A stretch of 64,000 nt of DNA from Thermoplasmata archaeon (GTDB taxonomy: Archaea > Thermoplasmatota > Thermoplasmata > Thermoplasmatales > Thermoplasmataceae), in the NCBI GenBank assembly GCA_021850545.1, contig JAJZLU010000035.1:50557-114556 (forward strand). Reading direction: 5' to 3'. The notes beneath the pieces are model-generated. The model worked only from the letters and a program-made list of their open reading frames with translations, was not told the DNA's origin and searched no databases. Positions 1-7,805 of the stretch are shown piece after piece. A program made the translations under genes and the position numbers. The number at the start of each line of letters is the position of its first letter. Position 1 is the stretch's first letter.

Positions 1-1295
1 TTATCAATGTAAGTGTATGAAGAGAGTTTTAAATTATTGTCAAAGCCGAATTCGTCAATAAGCCTGTACCTGGTCCACAGATCCCTCAGTTCAGGAAAAG
101 TTGAGATGAAATGGTTGTAGACCGCTACTTCCATTGGATCATGGCGGCCTGAAAGTTCGCTGTTTCCAAGGTTGAGAGTCCCCGTTGCAAGTACCGCAGC
201 TTTGGCCATAAAAGTTTCGCCCAACCCATTGGCTTCGTTCATTGGCCATGGATAAACTCCGGATACTGACATCCTGTTTTCAGTAAGCGTGCCAGTTTTG
301 TCTGTTGCAATGACTGTAACGCTCCCCAAGGTTTCAGCCGCCTTGAGATCCTTGACCACCGCATTCTGTTTTGAAAGTGCGTATGCCCCTATGGCAAGGG
401 TAATTGAGATAATAACTGGCAATTCCTCAGGCACTGTTGCAAAGGCCATAGAAAGCCCGGTAAGAAGCATATCGCCGAATGGTTCTCCCTCTAAGTACCC
501 TATAAGCGGGACCACCACGCTGAATAGGACTGCCATTGAAGCAAGCACCATTATCAGCCTAGACAGAGAAGACTGGAGCGGTGTCTTTTTCTTCTCGCCT
601 TCCTCGGTCAGCCTCGCTACCTTGCCAAGCTCTGTATTCTTGCCTGTTGATGTTACAACGAGCTTGCCAGACCCCTGGACTACCATGGTTCCCGAGAATA
701 CCATGTTTGTAAGGTCCACCAGCTCACCAGTAGCAGGCAAGAAATCTGCGCCCTTGAGAACATAGTAAGACTCACCAGTCAGCGAGGATTCGTCTACCTT
801 CAAGGTATGAGATTCCAGTAGCCTGCCGTCTGAAGGAACAATATCACCGGATGAAAGAAGAATAATATCACCGGGAACGACATTAGCAGTCTTTATCTCT
901 TTAAGCTTGCCATCCCTGATTACCTTGGCTAATGGCATTCTCATATCTTTGAGGGCATCTATTGAAACTCTTGCCTTGTTCAAATTATAAGTCTCAATTC
1001 CCACAACTAGGAGCACGACAACCACTATTGTTATGGAATCCCTCGGGTCTCCTAGAATTGAATATAATATGGCGATGATAACCAGAAGCAGGATCATGGG
1101 CTCCCTTAGTTCCTTTAGGAAAACCCCCAGAAATCCTGTTTCTCTCTCAAGCTTAATTTCATTCTTCCCGTGGGTCCTGAGCCTGGATTCGGCTTCGCTG
1201 CTATCCAGTCCGCCATTGATGTCGGAGCGCAGCTTTGAAATAATTTCTTCCAGCTTATCTGTAGAAGCCTCAGCAGATCCTAAGCCTTGCCCCAT
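1..1295 (-). CDS. Cation-transporting P-type ATPase, N-terminal part (truncated by window edge)
   Basis: This is the N-terminal ~430 residues of a P-type ATPase, an ATP-driven membrane cation pump. Reading from ATG at 1295, I see a cation-ATPase N-terminal domain, a first pair of membrane helices, an actuator domain with the TGES loop (VDESSLTGES), a fourth helix with PEELP, and the phosphorylation motif DKTGTL at about residue 332. The reading frame stays open to base 1, so the nucleotide-binding domain and last helices lie outside the window. PEELP in place of the usual PEGLP occurs in several archaeal P2/P3-like pumps, so I do not assign the ion. An in-frame stop four codons upstream fixes the start region. 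The plus-strand ORFs in this stretch are shadows. Confidence 0.93.
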   Translation of the reverse strand, partial: MGQGLGSAEASTDKLEEIISKLRSDINGGLDSSEAESRLRTHGKNEIKLERETGFLGVFLKELREPMILLLVIIAILYSILGDPRDSITIVVVVLLVVGIETYNLNKARVSIDALKDMRMPLAKVIRDGKLKEIKTANVVPGDIILLSSGDIVPSDGRLLESHTLKVDESSLTGESYYVLKGADFLPATGELVDLTNMVFSGTMVVQGSGKLVVTSTGKNTELGKVARLTEEGEKKKTPLQSSLSRLIMVLASMAVLFSVVVPLIGYLEGEPFGDMLLTGLSMAFATVPEELPVIISITLAIGAYALSKQNAVVKDLKAAETLGSVTVIATDKTGTLTENRMSVSGVYPWPMNEANGLGETFMAKAAVLATGTLNLGNSELSGRHDPMEVAVYNHFISTFPELRDLWTRYRLIDEFGFDNNLKLSSYTYID

Positions 1296-1417
1296 CAGAA
1301 TAATAATCTAGTGGTGATTCAAGTAATGTATCCCTAAAAATTCCATAGATTCAGAATAAAACTGCCACAACTGGTTCAATTCTGTTCTTCCTGGAATACA
1401 GTTCTGATTCACAAAAT

Positions 1418-1426
1418 CTTATTAAT
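1418..1426 (+). promoter_or_regulatory. Box A (TATA) element for the dCMP deaminase gene
   Basis: CTTATTAAT is centred about 26 bp before the ATG at 1448. That is the distance expected when transcription starts at or next to the initiation codon (leaderless mRNA, common in Thermoplasmatales). No Shine-Dalgarno sequence precedes this ATG, which fits. The rest of 1296-1447 shows nothing else. Confidence 0.5.
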
Positions 1427-1447
1427 CCAGCTAAAGTTTAGCATTCA

Positions 1448-1960
1448 ATGGCAGTTGCTAGGCCCACCTGGGACCAGTATTTCATGAGGATGGCATTCCT
1501 TGCCGCCTCCAGGGCTAATTGCACTCGAAGAAAAGTCGGAGCGGTTATTGTCAAAGACAAGAACATCCTTGCCACCGGATACAATGGACCCCCATCAGGA
1601 ACAGTACACTGCGATGTTGTGGGCTGCATAAGGGATGACCTGAATGTCCCGTCTGGTGAAAGGCATGAACTGTGCAGGGGGCTCCACGCAGAACAGAACG
1701 CCATAATCCAGGCGGCAGTGCACGGAGTGAGCATAAGTGGAGCCACCATCTACATCACCACCCATCCATGCATTGTGTGCTCAAAAATGATCATGAATTC
1801 TCAGATAAAAGAAGTAGTATATGCACAGGGTTATCCTGATGAGTTGGCTGAACTAATGCTTCTCGAAAGTCACCTGAAGAAAAGGAAATTTGAGTTGCCG
1901 GAAGATGAAACAAGGGCAATGCTTGGTGAATTCTATGCGAAGATGCCCGGTAACGACTGA
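1448..1960 (+). CDS. dCMP deaminase (ComEB-like cytidine/deoxycytidylate deaminase family)
   Basis: Zinc-dependent deaminase that would convert dCMP to dUMP and so feed dTMP synthesis in the cytoplasm. The 170-residue length is typical. The zinc and catalytic motifs are present: HAEQNAI (His ligand and catalytic Glu) and HPCIVC (two Cys ligands). The N-terminal part carries the family features DQYFMRMA and RRKVGAVIV plus an extra Cys/His segment (residues 54-80), as in dCMP deaminases with an additional structural zinc. It is monocistronic-looking, with its own box A, and is followed after 29 bp by the DedA gene. Confidence is high for the family and good for the substrate. Confidence 0.93.
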   Translation: MAVARPTWDQYFMRMAFLAASRANCTRRKVGAVIVKDKNILATGYNGPPSGTVHCDVVGCIRDDLNVPSGERHELCRGLHAEQNAIIQAAVHGVSISGATIYITTHPCIVCSKMIMNSQIKEVVYAQGYPDELAELMLLESHLKKRKFELPEDETRAMLGEFYAKMPGND

Positions 1961-1989
1961 CGAACCTTATATATAAAGGAACAGGATCA

Positions 1990-2646
1990 GTGCAGGTGTT
2001 TAATCTTGCACTAGCCACCTTGGTGTCTAATGACATCATTTCCATTATAACGACCTTGGGCTATCCCGGCATATTCTTTCTGATGCTCCTTGAAGGGCTG
2101 CTTCTTCCAATCCCATCGGAAGTGGTTATGGCTTTTGGCGGATATCTGGCCTACAGTGGGGCCCTGCCTTCAGAGATCGGAATCCCTGCATTCGTAATCC
2201 TTCTTCTGGCAGGCAGCGTAGGCAACATGGTCGGGGCCTATCTTGCATACATGCTTGGAGACTACGGCGGAATTCCCCTCATCCTCAGATATGGAAGATA
2301 CGTAATGCTTGACAAGAGTTCCATAGACAAGACCCAGCTGTGGTTTGAGAAATATGGAACTCCTTCTGTTTTCCTGACAAGGCTTGTACCGGTATTCAGG
2401 ACGTTTATTTCGATTCCAGCTGGAATAGCAAAAATGAACCGGGCACACTTCCTGGCCCTTACTTTGGTAGGTGCACTGATTTGGGATTCAGTCCTGATTT
2501 ACTTTGGCTTTATTCTAGGGCCTCACTGGGCGCAGATAATCAGTGCCTTCAACAAGTTCACTGATGTGGCTATTGCAGCACTTGTTCTCCTCGTTATAGG
2601 ATGGGTTTACACAAAACTTAAGAAAAGGAAGGTTATCAAAAATTAA
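1990..2646 (+). CDS. DedA family membrane protein
   Basis: Integral membrane protein of the DedA/SNARE-associated (VTT) family, thought to act in lipid scrambling or proton-coupled membrane homeostasis. The signature segments are visible: a re-entrant loop with EGLLLPIPSEVVMAFGG near residue 33 and TRLVPVFRTFISIPAGIAKM near residue 130, plus about five hydrophobic helices and a basic C-terminus (KLKKRKVIKN). Length (218 aa) is normal. The start is a GTG. GTG 1990 and GTG 1996 are both in frame. Box A TTATATATAAAG (1967-1978) is centred 18 and 24 bp upstream of them, so GTG 1996 may be the true leaderless start. The specific substrate cannot be read from sequence. Confidence 0.92.
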   Translation: MQVFNLALATLVSNDIISIITTLGYPGIFFLMLLEGLLLPIPSEVVMAFGGYLAYSGALPSEIGIPAFVILLLAGSVGNMVGAYLAYMLGDYGGIPLILRYGRYVMLDKSSIDKTQLWFEKYGTPSVFLTRLVPVFRTFISIPAGIAKMNRAHFLALTLVGALIWDSVLIYFGFILGPHWAQIISAFNKFTDVAIAALVLLVIGWVYTKLKKRKVIKN

Positions 2647-2662
2647 TTTTTCTTAAAAAAAT

Positions 2663-2848
2663 TTAGTGTTTCTTTGTAGACCATGGGACTGCAAGTGACA
2701 GAAAATAGACGATGAATCCCACGGCTGCAAAGGCAACAAGTTCATTCAGTGGGGCATTCATGAAATGGTAGAGAAGCCCACCAATTTCAATTATGAACAG
2801 ACCCAGAAAGAAAAGCGGATATCTTACACTACTTAGATTTCTTGCCAT
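2663..2848 (-). CDS. Small two-helix membrane protein, last gene of the Sdh1-like operon
   Basis: 61-residue protein with two hydrophobic helices (about residues 8-25 and 30-52) and short polar ends. I recognise no family by name. It lies 10 bp downstream of the large membrane subunit of the Sdh1-like complex and is probably co-transcribed with it, so I infer a small accessory subunit. Mycobacterial Sdh1 loci also carry a small membrane ORF nearby. The ATG at 2848 is chosen over an in-frame GTG at 2857 because GAGGTG lies 6 bp before it and overlaps the GTG. Confidence 0.7.
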   Translation of the reverse strand: MARNLSSVRYPLFFLGLFIIEIGGLLYHFMNAPLNELVAFAAVGFIVYFLSLAVPWSTKKH

Positions 2849-2858
2849 TTTAAACACC

Positions 2859-3590
2859 TCAGTGCAGAAGCACTATGTTCGGTATCACTCCGGCCACTGT
2901 GGCCCTTATGAACAGGTCCACCAGGAAGAACATTGTAAGGCTGAGCCAAGCAAATGTCTCGTGATGGGCATTGATTTTTGTCTGCCCGCTGAAGAGTCTC
3001 TTCCTTGTGTTGTGCTGGCAACTGAAACAGTCCACATTGCCCCCGACTAGGTGCCTGATGGCATGGCAGGAGAATGTGTAAATTGTAACAAATGCGGTGT
3101 TAACTATGAGCAGGATTCCGCCAAGCGTAAGTGTGAATCCGGGCTGGTACGTCATTGAGAGATACAGGTCGTAGTAGAAGAATGGGAGTATTGCAACTGC
3201 AAAGTACATGAAGTATCTGTGGAGGTTTTCCAGCCTGAAGAATCTCGTTTCACCAGTGTATTCCCTTCCCTTGAACTCTCCCCTGAACCCTATTTCACAA
3301 TTTCTCGGGTGGTTGAAGACGTGCCTGTGGTAATCTTTCCTGTAAGCATAGCAGGTCAACCTGAACAGGCCAACGAATGGCAATACAGCCACTGTTGGCG
3401 AATAGAATGGGTCTGTAAGGCCGGTGCTCTTGCTGTAATAGACAGGGTATGTTACCATGAGGAATATTCCTACTACAAGGAGGAGGATAAAAGACCACAG
3501 CCTCCAATTTGGTTCAAGGAATTCCTTAGGGATAAGCCTAGTCATCGATCTGTTGGATTTCTGCCTTGCCTGATTCTGGTTCCCTATCAT
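2859..3590 (-). CDS. Membrane anchor subunit of Sdh1-type succinate dehydrogenase/fumarate reductase
   Basis: 243-residue membrane protein with about five hydrophobic helices. It resembles the large anchor subunit of mycobacterial Sdh1 (Rv0249c type): DPFYSP followed by FRLTCYAYRKDYHRH (C80, H88, H90), and FSCHAIRHLVGG then DCFSCQH (C175, H176, H180, C188, C191, H193). From memory, the Mycobacterium smegmatis Sdh1 anchor holds a membrane-embedded Rieske-type 2Fe-2S cluster, and these conserved Cys/His pairs are candidates for its ligands. It follows its SdhB-like gene by one base and precedes the 61-aa membrane gene. The role in passing electrons between the FeS subunit and quinone is inferred from operon position. 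Confidence 0.82.
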   Translation of the reverse strand: MIGNQNQARQKSNRSMTRLIPKEFLEPNWRLWSFILLLVVGIFLMVTYPVYYSKSTGLTDPFYSPTVAVLPFVGLFRLTCYAYRKDYHRHVFNHPRNCEIGFRGEFKGREYTGETRFFRLENLHRYFMYFAVAILPFFYYDLYLSMTYQPGFTLTLGGILLIVNTAFVTIYTFSCHAIRHLVGGNVDCFSCQHNTRKRLFSGQTKINAHHETFAWLSLTMFFLVDLFIRATVAGVIPNIVLLH

Positions 3591-3591
3591 T

Positions 3592-4344
3592 TCAGACCAC
3601 CCTTGTTTCCTTAGTTCTCTTTCTCTTTATCAGCCTTGCAATTGGATCATATGTCATATCAACTGCCCTCTCCTTTTCCTGTATGATTGCATTGTCTGTG
3701 ATGTGTATGTGCTCTGGGCAGACATCCTGGCAGCATTTTGTGATATTGCAGAAGCCAAGCCCGCCAACCTTGTTCAGGAAAGTGGACCGGTCCACAGAGT
3801 CTATGGGGTGCATATCAAGCGAAGCGGCTTTCACGATGTGTGCTGGCCCGAAATAGGGGGTTGAATGTTCCCTGACCACATGGCAGACATCCTGGCACAG
3901 GAAGCACTGTATGCACTTCTTGAACTCCTTCGATCTCTCTATGTCTTCCTGGTGCATTTTCCAGGGGAATTCAAGATCCTCCCTTGGAGTGAATTTGGGG
4001 ATCTGCCTCAGGATATCCCAGTTTTCAGTTACATCAGTTACGAGGTCCCTGATAAGGGGATATGCCCCCATTGGAGACACAGTTATGTTGTGCCCAACTT
4101 TGTCGACTCTCGTTTTGCACATCAGCTTTGGCATCCCGTTTATCTCAGCTGCACACGAACCGCACTTGGCAGCCTTGCAGTTCCATCTGATTGCCAGCGT
4201 CGTGTCGAGCTTCTCCTGCACGTACCTGACTGCATCCAGGACTACCATTCCATCGACCAGCGGAACTTCAAATTTCTGGTAATGCCCCTTTTCCTCAACG
4301 GATGGGTCCTGCCTGTAAATATTCAAGGTTATCTTTTCATCCAT
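3592..4344 (-). CDS. Iron-sulfur subunit of Sdh1-type succinate dehydrogenase/fumarate reductase
   Basis: 250-residue FeS subunit that would carry electrons from the flavoprotein to the membrane anchor. Three clusters can be read: a plant-type 2Fe-2S (CKAAKCGSC plus a later Cys in LMCKTR), a 4Fe-4S (CIQCFLCQDVC), and a 3Fe-4S or 4Fe-4S (CNITKCCQDVCPEH). The phrases CHVVREHSTPYFGPA and CNITKCCQDVCPEHIHITDNA match the mycobacterial Rv0247c type rather than the classical SdhB encoded at 7050-7796. Its ATG overlaps the stop of the flavoprotein gene (TGATG), indicating translational coupling. Confidence 0.92.
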   Translation of the reverse strand: MDEKITLNIYRQDPSVEEKGHYQKFEVPLVDGMVVLDAVRYVQEKLDTTLAIRWNCKAAKCGSCAAEINGMPKLMCKTRVDKVGHNITVSPMGAYPLIRDLVTDVTENWDILRQIPKFTPREDLEFPWKMHQEDIERSKEFKKCIQCFLCQDVCHVVREHSTPYFGPAHIVKAASLDMHPIDSVDRSTFLNKVGGLGFCNITKCCQDVCPEHIHITDNAIIQEKERAVDMTYDPIARLIKRKRTKETRVV

Positions 4345-6062
4345 CAGTATACCTCCGGTTTCACATACGGCTTAAACTCTTCTGGAAGCTCTGGAACCGG
4401 CAATGTGTCAAACTTCATTTCCCCGTTGTTGTCGGTGCATGTTATGTTCTTGAGCCATTCCTTGTTCTTCTTGGGGAAATCCTTTCTAGTGTGTGCGCCC
4501 CTGCTCTCTGGCCTCATAATTGCAGATTTCACAATTGCTTCTGTGGCAACCAGCATGTTTCCTAATTCAAGCGCCGCAAGAAGGCCATGGTTGTACCTCT
4601 TTCCTCCTGGTGCAGCAACCGAAGGGTACCTTTCCTTAAGTTTCTGGATTATTTCCAGGGCCAATTCAAGGTGTTCTGCATCCCTGACGATGCCCACATT
4701 ATCTGACATCGCCGTCGTGAGTTCGTCGATCAGGTCATAGGCATTTGTGCCTTCTGGCCTGAGAAAGCCCAGAACCCTTTCTATTTCCCGGTTGACATCA
4801 GAATCATCCACTTCAACCAACTCAACTTTCTTGACGAACTCAGAAGCCCCTTCGCCCACTTTCTTTCCAAAAACCATTATGTCGCTCATTGAGTTCCCTC
4901 CAAGCCTGTTTGCTCCGTGCAATCCGCAGGCAACTTCGCCTGCTGCAAAGAGGCCCTCAACGGTAGAAGCACCTGTGTCAGGTTCTACCCGTATGCCGCC
5001 CATCTGGTAATGCACGGTTGGGGCAACTTCCATCATTTCCTTTGTTATGTCGACACCAGCAAACTCCATGAACTGCATATACATGCTTGGAAGCTTCTGC
5101 TTGACGAACTCGGCGCCCTTGTAAGAAATGTCAAGGTACACCCCGCCATGTTCAGTGCCTCTACCGGCCTGGATTTCAGCGTAATTTGCCCTTGCCACGA
5201 CGTCTCTTGCATCAAGTTCCTTCTTCTGCGGGGAGTATCTCAGCATATACCTTTCCTTATCCTTGTTGTAAAGGATGCCCCCCTCGCCTCTGACCCCTTC
5301 TGTTACCAGAAGTCCCCTGACTCCCGGGGGATAAACCATTCCTGTTGGATGGAACTGGATCATCTCCATGTCCTGAAGGGTTGCTCCTGCCCTGAACGCC
5401 AAACCGAGGCCATCGCCTGTGGACTCCCAGGAGTTTGAAGTGATCTTGAATACCCTGCCGCAACCACCAGTTGCAAGTATTACGGCTTTGGCCCTGAAGA
5501 GGTGGAATTCTCCCTTGTCCATTTTCAGTCCCACAGCACCAATCACGCGGCTATTGTTCTTGAGAAGGTTGGTTATGTACATTTCATCAAAAATTGTGAC
5601 ATTTTCCCTGTGAATAATCTGGTCCTGAAGTGTCCTGATGATTTCCAGGCCAGTTCTGTCTCCCACATGGCAAAGTCTCCTGTAGGAGTGTCCTCCAAAC
5701 GCCCTCTGAAGGATCCTTCCATCGGGGGTCCGGTCAAAGAGCGCCCCGAACTTCTCCAGTTCATGCACTCTCTGGGGGGCTTCCTTGGCCAGGATTTCAG
5801 CCATTCTCCAGTTACCAATGTATACTCCTTCTTCTACGATATCACCGAAATGTACCTGCCAGTTATCTTGGGGGTCCACGTTGCCCAGGGCGGCTGCCAT
5901 TCCTCCTTCGGCCATCACAGTATGGGCTTTGCCCAGCAATGACTTTGAAACAACAGTTACCCTGAGGCCAGCGTCAGAAGCAGCAAGAGCTGCCCTCATG
6001 CCGGCCCCGCCTGCTCCGATGATAAGAACATCCGATTCAGTTTTTATATATTGCTCAGCCAT
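4344..6062 (-). CDS. Flavoprotein subunit of Sdh1-type succinate dehydrogenase/fumarate reductase
   Basis: FAD-containing catalytic subunit (572 aa) for interconversion of succinate and fumarate. Visible: the N-terminal dinucleotide-binding GAGGAGMRAAL, the probable FAD-linking His in FGGHSYRR, the active-site segments HPTGM and EGVRGEGG, and RPESRGAHTRKDFP near the C-terminus. The subfamily matches the actinobacterial Sdh1 flavoprotein and differs clearly from the second flavoprotein at 7806-9512. I prefer ATG 6062 to the in-frame GTG at 6071. It heads the operon flavoprotein - FeS subunit - anchor - small membrane protein. Direction of catalysis cannot be decided from sequence. Confidence 0.93.
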   Translation of the reverse strand: MAEQYIKTESDVLIIGAGGAGMRAALAASDAGLRVTVVSKSLLGKAHTVMAEGGMAAALGNVDPQDNWQVHFGDIVEEGVYIGNWRMAEILAKEAPQRVHELEKFGALFDRTPDGRILQRAFGGHSYRRLCHVGDRTGLEIIRTLQDQIIHRENVTIFDEMYITNLLKNNSRVIGAVGLKMDKGEFHLFRAKAVILATGGCGRVFKITSNSWESTGDGLGLAFRAGATLQDMEMIQFHPTGMVYPPGVRGLLVTEGVRGEGGILYNKDKERYMLRYSPQKKELDARDVVARANYAEIQAGRGTEHGGVYLDISYKGAEFVKQKLPSMYMQFMEFAGVDITKEMMEVAPTVHYQMGGIRVEPDTGASTVEGLFAAGEVACGLHGANRLGGNSMSDIMVFGKKVGEGASEFVKKVELVEVDDSDVNREIERVLGFLRPEGTNAYDLIDELTTAMSDNVGIVRDAEHLELALEIIQKLKERYPSVAAPGGKRYNHGLLAALELGNMLVATEAIVKSAIMRPESRGAHTRKDFPKKNKEWLKNITCTDNNGEMKFDTLPVPELPEEFKPYVKPEVY

Positions 6063-6132
6063 GAGAATCACTTAATTATAGCTAGCTTGGAGTGTTGATG
6101 CGTCCGACTTTAATAAAAGTTTTAATCATATA

Positions 6133-6168
6133 TTAGGTTAGCCATTTTTTTAACCCTAAGTGCTTAGG
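6133..6168. promoter_or_regulatory. Candidate DtxR/IdeR-like operator cluster upstream of the Sdh1-like operon
   Basis: Two motifs lie 12 bp apart in the only sizeable gap between the two Sdh operons. TTAGGTTAGCC (6133-6143) equals the left part of the classical DtxR/IdeR box as I remember it. CCTAAG-TG-CTTAGG (6155-6168) is a dyad with 6-bp arms. On the minus strand the first is directly followed by TAATATATG, a plausible box A for the downstream operon, so a bound repressor could block the promoter. A related palindrome precedes the Nramp gene (63847-63860). This is inference from motif similarity. Confidence 0.4.
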
Positions 6169-6260
6169 CATATTTTCAGAGTGTGTTAAACACCCCTACT
6201 TAACTTATCGATCCACTATCAATGAAATGAATGGTTTCCTGCGGATCCATAAAAATAAAA

Positions 6261-6659
6261 TCATGGGATGGCCATTTGTGCCACCACCAGAGAGAGGATT
6301 GTCCCATATATAACAGAGACGACAAATACTGCGAAGATAGCCCATGAAACAAATTTTCTTGCCTTTGCAGAGATGCCAGTCTCGTATATTATCCCTTTAA
6401 GCCCATTTAATCCATGGTATGTCACAACCCACAGAAAGATCAGGAAGAATGCGAGCCACCATGGATCTCTCAGATTTCCAACCACCGTATCAAACAGTTC
6501 AATTGGGCTTCCTCCGTTTATATGTGCCACGTAGAGATGTACACCGAGAAAGAATATTATGAAAGCACCACTGGCCGCCTGGAACAGCCACTGTATTGAT
6601 CCAATGGGCCTCGTCCTTTTCTTTTCCGCCTCTTTATCAAGCGCTTCAAGGTTTGCCAT
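6261..6659 (-). CDS. sdhD: Succinate dehydrogenase membrane subunit, SdhD-like
   Basis: 132-residue membrane anchor with three helices. The segment VVTYHGLNGLKGIIYETG in the second helix is the usual heme/quinone-side HGxxG pattern of SdhC/D proteins, with the His as likely heme b ligand. The start is ATG 6659 rather than the longer reading to 6692, because it overlaps the stop of the previous gene as TAATG, a common coupling arrangement. Last gene of the classical operon sdhA-B-C-D. Confidence 0.83.
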   Translation of the reverse strand: MANLEALDKEAEKKRTRPIGSIQWLFQAASGAFIIFFLGVHLYVAHINGGSPIELFDTVVGNLRDPWWLAFFLIFLWVVTYHGLNGLKGIIYETGISAKARKFVSWAIFAVFVVSVIYGTILSLVVAQMAIP

Positions 6660-7066
6660 TAAACACCGCCTCCTGACAACAGAACCTGCCAAGCATAGTA
6701 GAGAAACAGAAGCATCAGGATCATTGCACCTGACTCAAGGATGAAAAACATGAGTTTGTGGTGTTTGAGGCCATACCCTGCCTCATTGAGCATCAGCCTA
6801 ACGCCATTCGCCCCATGGTAAAAGATGACCAGTGAGAGAAGTATGTCCATGACAATGAAGATGTCATACGGACCATATGTGAATGAGGTGATCAGGTCGT
6901 TGAACGCGACACCGCCCCTAAGAAGGTTGGAAAGCACAAAGAAATGGAGGTATAGGTACAGCAGGATTACAATTCCAGAAATCCTGTGCATTGTGTAAGC
7001 GAAATACCCAATGCCCTTGTGGAAGAAATTCAGCCAGCCGAGTGTTCCGTTATCGCTTTCCAGCAT
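6659..7066 (-). CDS. sdhC: Succinate dehydrogenase cytochrome b subunit, SdhC-like
   Basis: 135-residue cytochrome b556-type anchor. It has three hydrophobic helices, HRISGIVILLYLYLHF (SdhC family pattern with His residues) and FYHGANGVRLMLNEAG, which parallels the HGxNG segment of its partner. ATG 7066 is preferred to 7087 because a strong AGGAGGGG site lies about 6 bp upstream. This makes the gene overlap the end of sdhB by 17 bp. Together with SdhD it would bind heme b and the quinone in the membrane. Confidence 0.85.
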   Translation of the reverse strand: MLESDNGTLGWLNFFHKGIGYFAYTMHRISGIVILLYLYLHFFVLSNLLRGGVAFNDLITSFTYGPYDIFIVMDILLSLVIFYHGANGVRLMLNEAGYGLKHHKLMFFILESGAMILMLLFLYYAWQVLLSGGGV

Positions 7067-7796
7067 GCTTTCCCCTCCTGAAGGCATTCTTCAGTTCGTG
7101 GGATATTCCTGTTCTTCTGAGTAACTGTATAGCCCGTGAAGGATCCACATCCTTGGGACATACTTCAGTGCATTCCCCGGCATAATGGCATCTTGATGTG
7201 CCACTTTCCCCGCCCGTTATTTCAAGGCGTATTGGAGTTCCCTCGTCCCTACTGTCAAGGTTGAATCTCAGGGCTGCGGCCAGAGCTGCCGGACCAAGGT
7301 AATCATCATCAGAGCCCGATATAGGGCAGGCCGCAAGGCAAAGCCCACACTTTATGCACATGGAATATTGTTCATAGATCTTGAACTGTTCTGGAGTCTG
7401 CAAAAGCTCTACCCCAGGTGATTTATCATCTTTCCTGATGATGTATGGCTTCACCTTCCTGTATTTCTCGAAGAAAGGATCAATGTCGACAACAAGGTCC
7501 TTGATCACTTGATAATGAGGCAATGGTGACACCCGTATAGTGTTCGAGCCCAGTGATTCGGCAATGGTTGAGCATGCCATCCTTGGCTTCCCGTTTATCT
7601 GCATTGAACAGCTTCCGCATATTTCCATCCTGCAGGAATGGCGAAAAGAAAGCGTACCGTCGAGGTTCTCGCTTATGTATACAAGGCCTTCCAGCACAGT
7701 AGAAATTTTTTTCTTTGGAACGTTGAACCTGTCAAATCGTGAATTGCCCTTTTCATCTCCCCTTTTTACCAAAAATACATAATTTTCAGAATCCAT
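7050..7796 (-). CDS. sdhB: Succinate dehydrogenase iron-sulfur subunit, classical SdhB
   Basis: 248-residue FeS subunit. Cluster ligands in order: CRMEICGSC with a later MACST (2Fe-2S), CIKCGLCLAACP (4Fe-4S) and CHYAGECTEVCPKDVDP (3Fe-4S). This is the ordinary archaeal/bacterial SdhB layout, distinct from the paralogue at 3592-4344. It sits 9 bp downstream of sdhA and overlaps sdhC. Confidence 0.94.
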   Translation of the reverse strand: MDSENYVFLVKRGDEKGNSRFDRFNVPKKKISTVLEGLVYISENLDGTLSFRHSCRMEICGSCSMQINGKPRMACSTIAESLGSNTIRVSPLPHYQVIKDLVVDIDPFFEKYRKVKPYIIRKDDKSPGVELLQTPEQFKIYEQYSMCIKCGLCLAACPISGSDDDYLGPAALAAALRFNLDSRDEGTPIRLEITGGESGTSRCHYAGECTEVCPKDVDPSRAIQLLRRTGISHELKNAFRRGKHAGKR

Positions 7797-7805
7797 AGAA
7801 TCACT

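Noticed and set aside
289..765. Open frame of 158 codons on the plus strand
   Set aside because: It is the complement of a well-conserved P-type ATPase on the minus strand and has no family features.
3865..4740. 291-codon plus-strand frame across the Sdh1-like genes
   Set aside because: Antisense shadow of the FeS and flavoprotein subunits, whose motifs are unmistakable.
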